Of a stretch of 64,000 bases of DNA, positions 63,696 to 64,000 are shown in pieces (positions within the stretch are counted from its first letter, which is position 1; each line of letters starts with the position of its first letter). This DNA comes from Catenovulum sp. 2E275 (GTDB taxonomy: Bacteria > Pseudomonadota > Gammaproteobacteria > Enterobacterales > Alteromonadaceae). Both the position numbers and the translations under genes were made by a program. The stretch covers positions 37,836 through 101,835 of the forward strand of contig NZ_JAOPFU010000009.1 in assembly GCF_025515275.1 (NCBI RefSeq). The letters run 5' to 3'. The notes under the pieces were generated by a model. That model did no database searches and was not told where the DNA came from. It saw only the letters and a program-made list of their open reading frames with translations.

Positions 63696-63833
63696 CCGAT
63701 ACCGATGATAATTTCTTAGATAGTTTATTTTGTAAAATTAACTATCTAATTGATTGATTTTTGAACCTTTTCGGTCTTTTTATAACCGATTAAATAAAAA
63801 AAGCGTTTTTTCTAAAAAAAAATGAAATTTTTG

Positions 63834-63861
63834 TTGCGTTCGCTTCGCATATCAGTATCAT
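63834..63861 (+). promoter_or_regulatory. Promoter of the tRNA-Lys gene
   Basis: TTGCGT (63834-63839), 16-bp spacer, TATCAT (63856-63861), followed by a GC-rich ACGCCCCCG discriminator typical of stable-RNA promoters under stringent control. It is about 50 bp upstream of the tRNA. Confidence 0.7.
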
Positions 63862-63909
63862 ACGCCCCCGTTAGCAAGCGGGGCATCAGCCAAGTTTGAA
63901 AACAGGTAG

Positions 63910-63985
63910 GGGTCATTAGCTCAGCTGGTAGAGCAGTGGACTTTTAATCCATTTGTCGCAGGTTCGAATCCTGCATGACCCACCA
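63910..63985 (+). tRNA. tRNA-Lys (anticodon UUU)
   Basis: A 76-nt gene with encoded CCA. The acceptor stem GGGTCAT pairs with ATGACCC, the D-arm contains AGCTCAGCTGGTAGAGC, the anticodon loop is CTTTTAA with anticodon TTT, and the T-arm has GGTTCGAATCC. Position after cpoB is usual in related gammaproteobacteria. tRNA-Lys with this anticodon is the classical substrate of PrrC, which is encoded in the same window. Confidence 0.97.
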
Positions 63986-64000
63986 CTTTATTTTTGTTTA

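Noticed and set aside
63864..63883. CCCCCGTTAGCAAGCGGGG stem before tRNA-Lys as a terminator
   Set aside because: It overlaps the likely discriminator and start of the tRNA transcript, the stem has a bulge and no T-run follows.

Overview
The window looks like chromosomal DNA of an AT-rich marine gammaproteobacterium, most likely of the order Alteromonadales. The evidence is the gene order hemA-prfA-prmC, ruvCAB-tolQRAB-pal-cpoB-tRNA-Lys and pstCAB-phoU, the very long PstC and PstA proteins, and the TonB receptor/PepSY/DUF3649/DUF3325 iron cluster. The species cannot be named from the sequence alone.

Layout. (1) 1-7262, host core: the end of hemA, prfA, prmC, a response regulator with an HD-GYP domain, a panB homologue, two small envelope genes and a yhiN/HI0933-family flavoprotein. 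(2) 7263-28600, a Tn7-like transposon of about 21.3 kb sitting directly behind the yhiN stop codon. Its ends carry 20-bp TnsB-type repeats (three at the left at a 21-bp period, two at the right) and 8-bp tips starting TGATTT. In its middle are tnsA, tnsB, tnsC and two tniQ/tnsD genes. (3) 28601-35638, host genes: an RlpA-like lipoprotein, a NagB-like protein, a Crp/Fnr regulator, a nitroreductase, a YdcZ-type transporter, a GNAT acetyltransferase, a DUF1904 protein and an iron-reduction/uptake membrane cluster. (4) 35817-46818: a TonB siderophore receptor with Fur boxes, ppx, ppk, gcvR, a chemoreceptor behind a Pho box, and a DUF47-Pit phosphate transporter pair. (5) 46966-52531: a Pho-box-controlled pstCAB-phoU operon. 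(6) 52691-64000: rhlE, aspS, ruvCAB, tolQRAB-pal-cpoB and tRNA-Lys(UUU).

The accessory interest lies in the transposon. Its left arm is a type I restriction-modification operon (HTH gene, hsdR, hsdS, prrC, hsdM) with an embedded PrrC-like anticodon nuclease. PrrC is a known back-up toxin that cuts tRNA-Lys when a phage disables the restriction enzyme. The predicted R-E-H catalytic triad is intact. The right arm holds genes I cannot assign: a tight three-gene operon, a convergent single gene, a GHKL ATPase/STAS-like-wHTH pair resembling a partner-switching module, a structured non-coding stretch leading into a 49-codon gene, an 81-residue repeat protein and a small membrane protein. These are the best candidates for an undescribed cargo system, probably anti-phage, but that role is inferred only from where they lie.

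A second theme is phosphate. Pho-box-like repeats precede ppk, the chemoreceptor gene and pstC, so polyphosphate synthesis, chemotaxis and high-affinity phosphate uptake may respond together to phosphate starvation. No pstS or phoBR is in the window.
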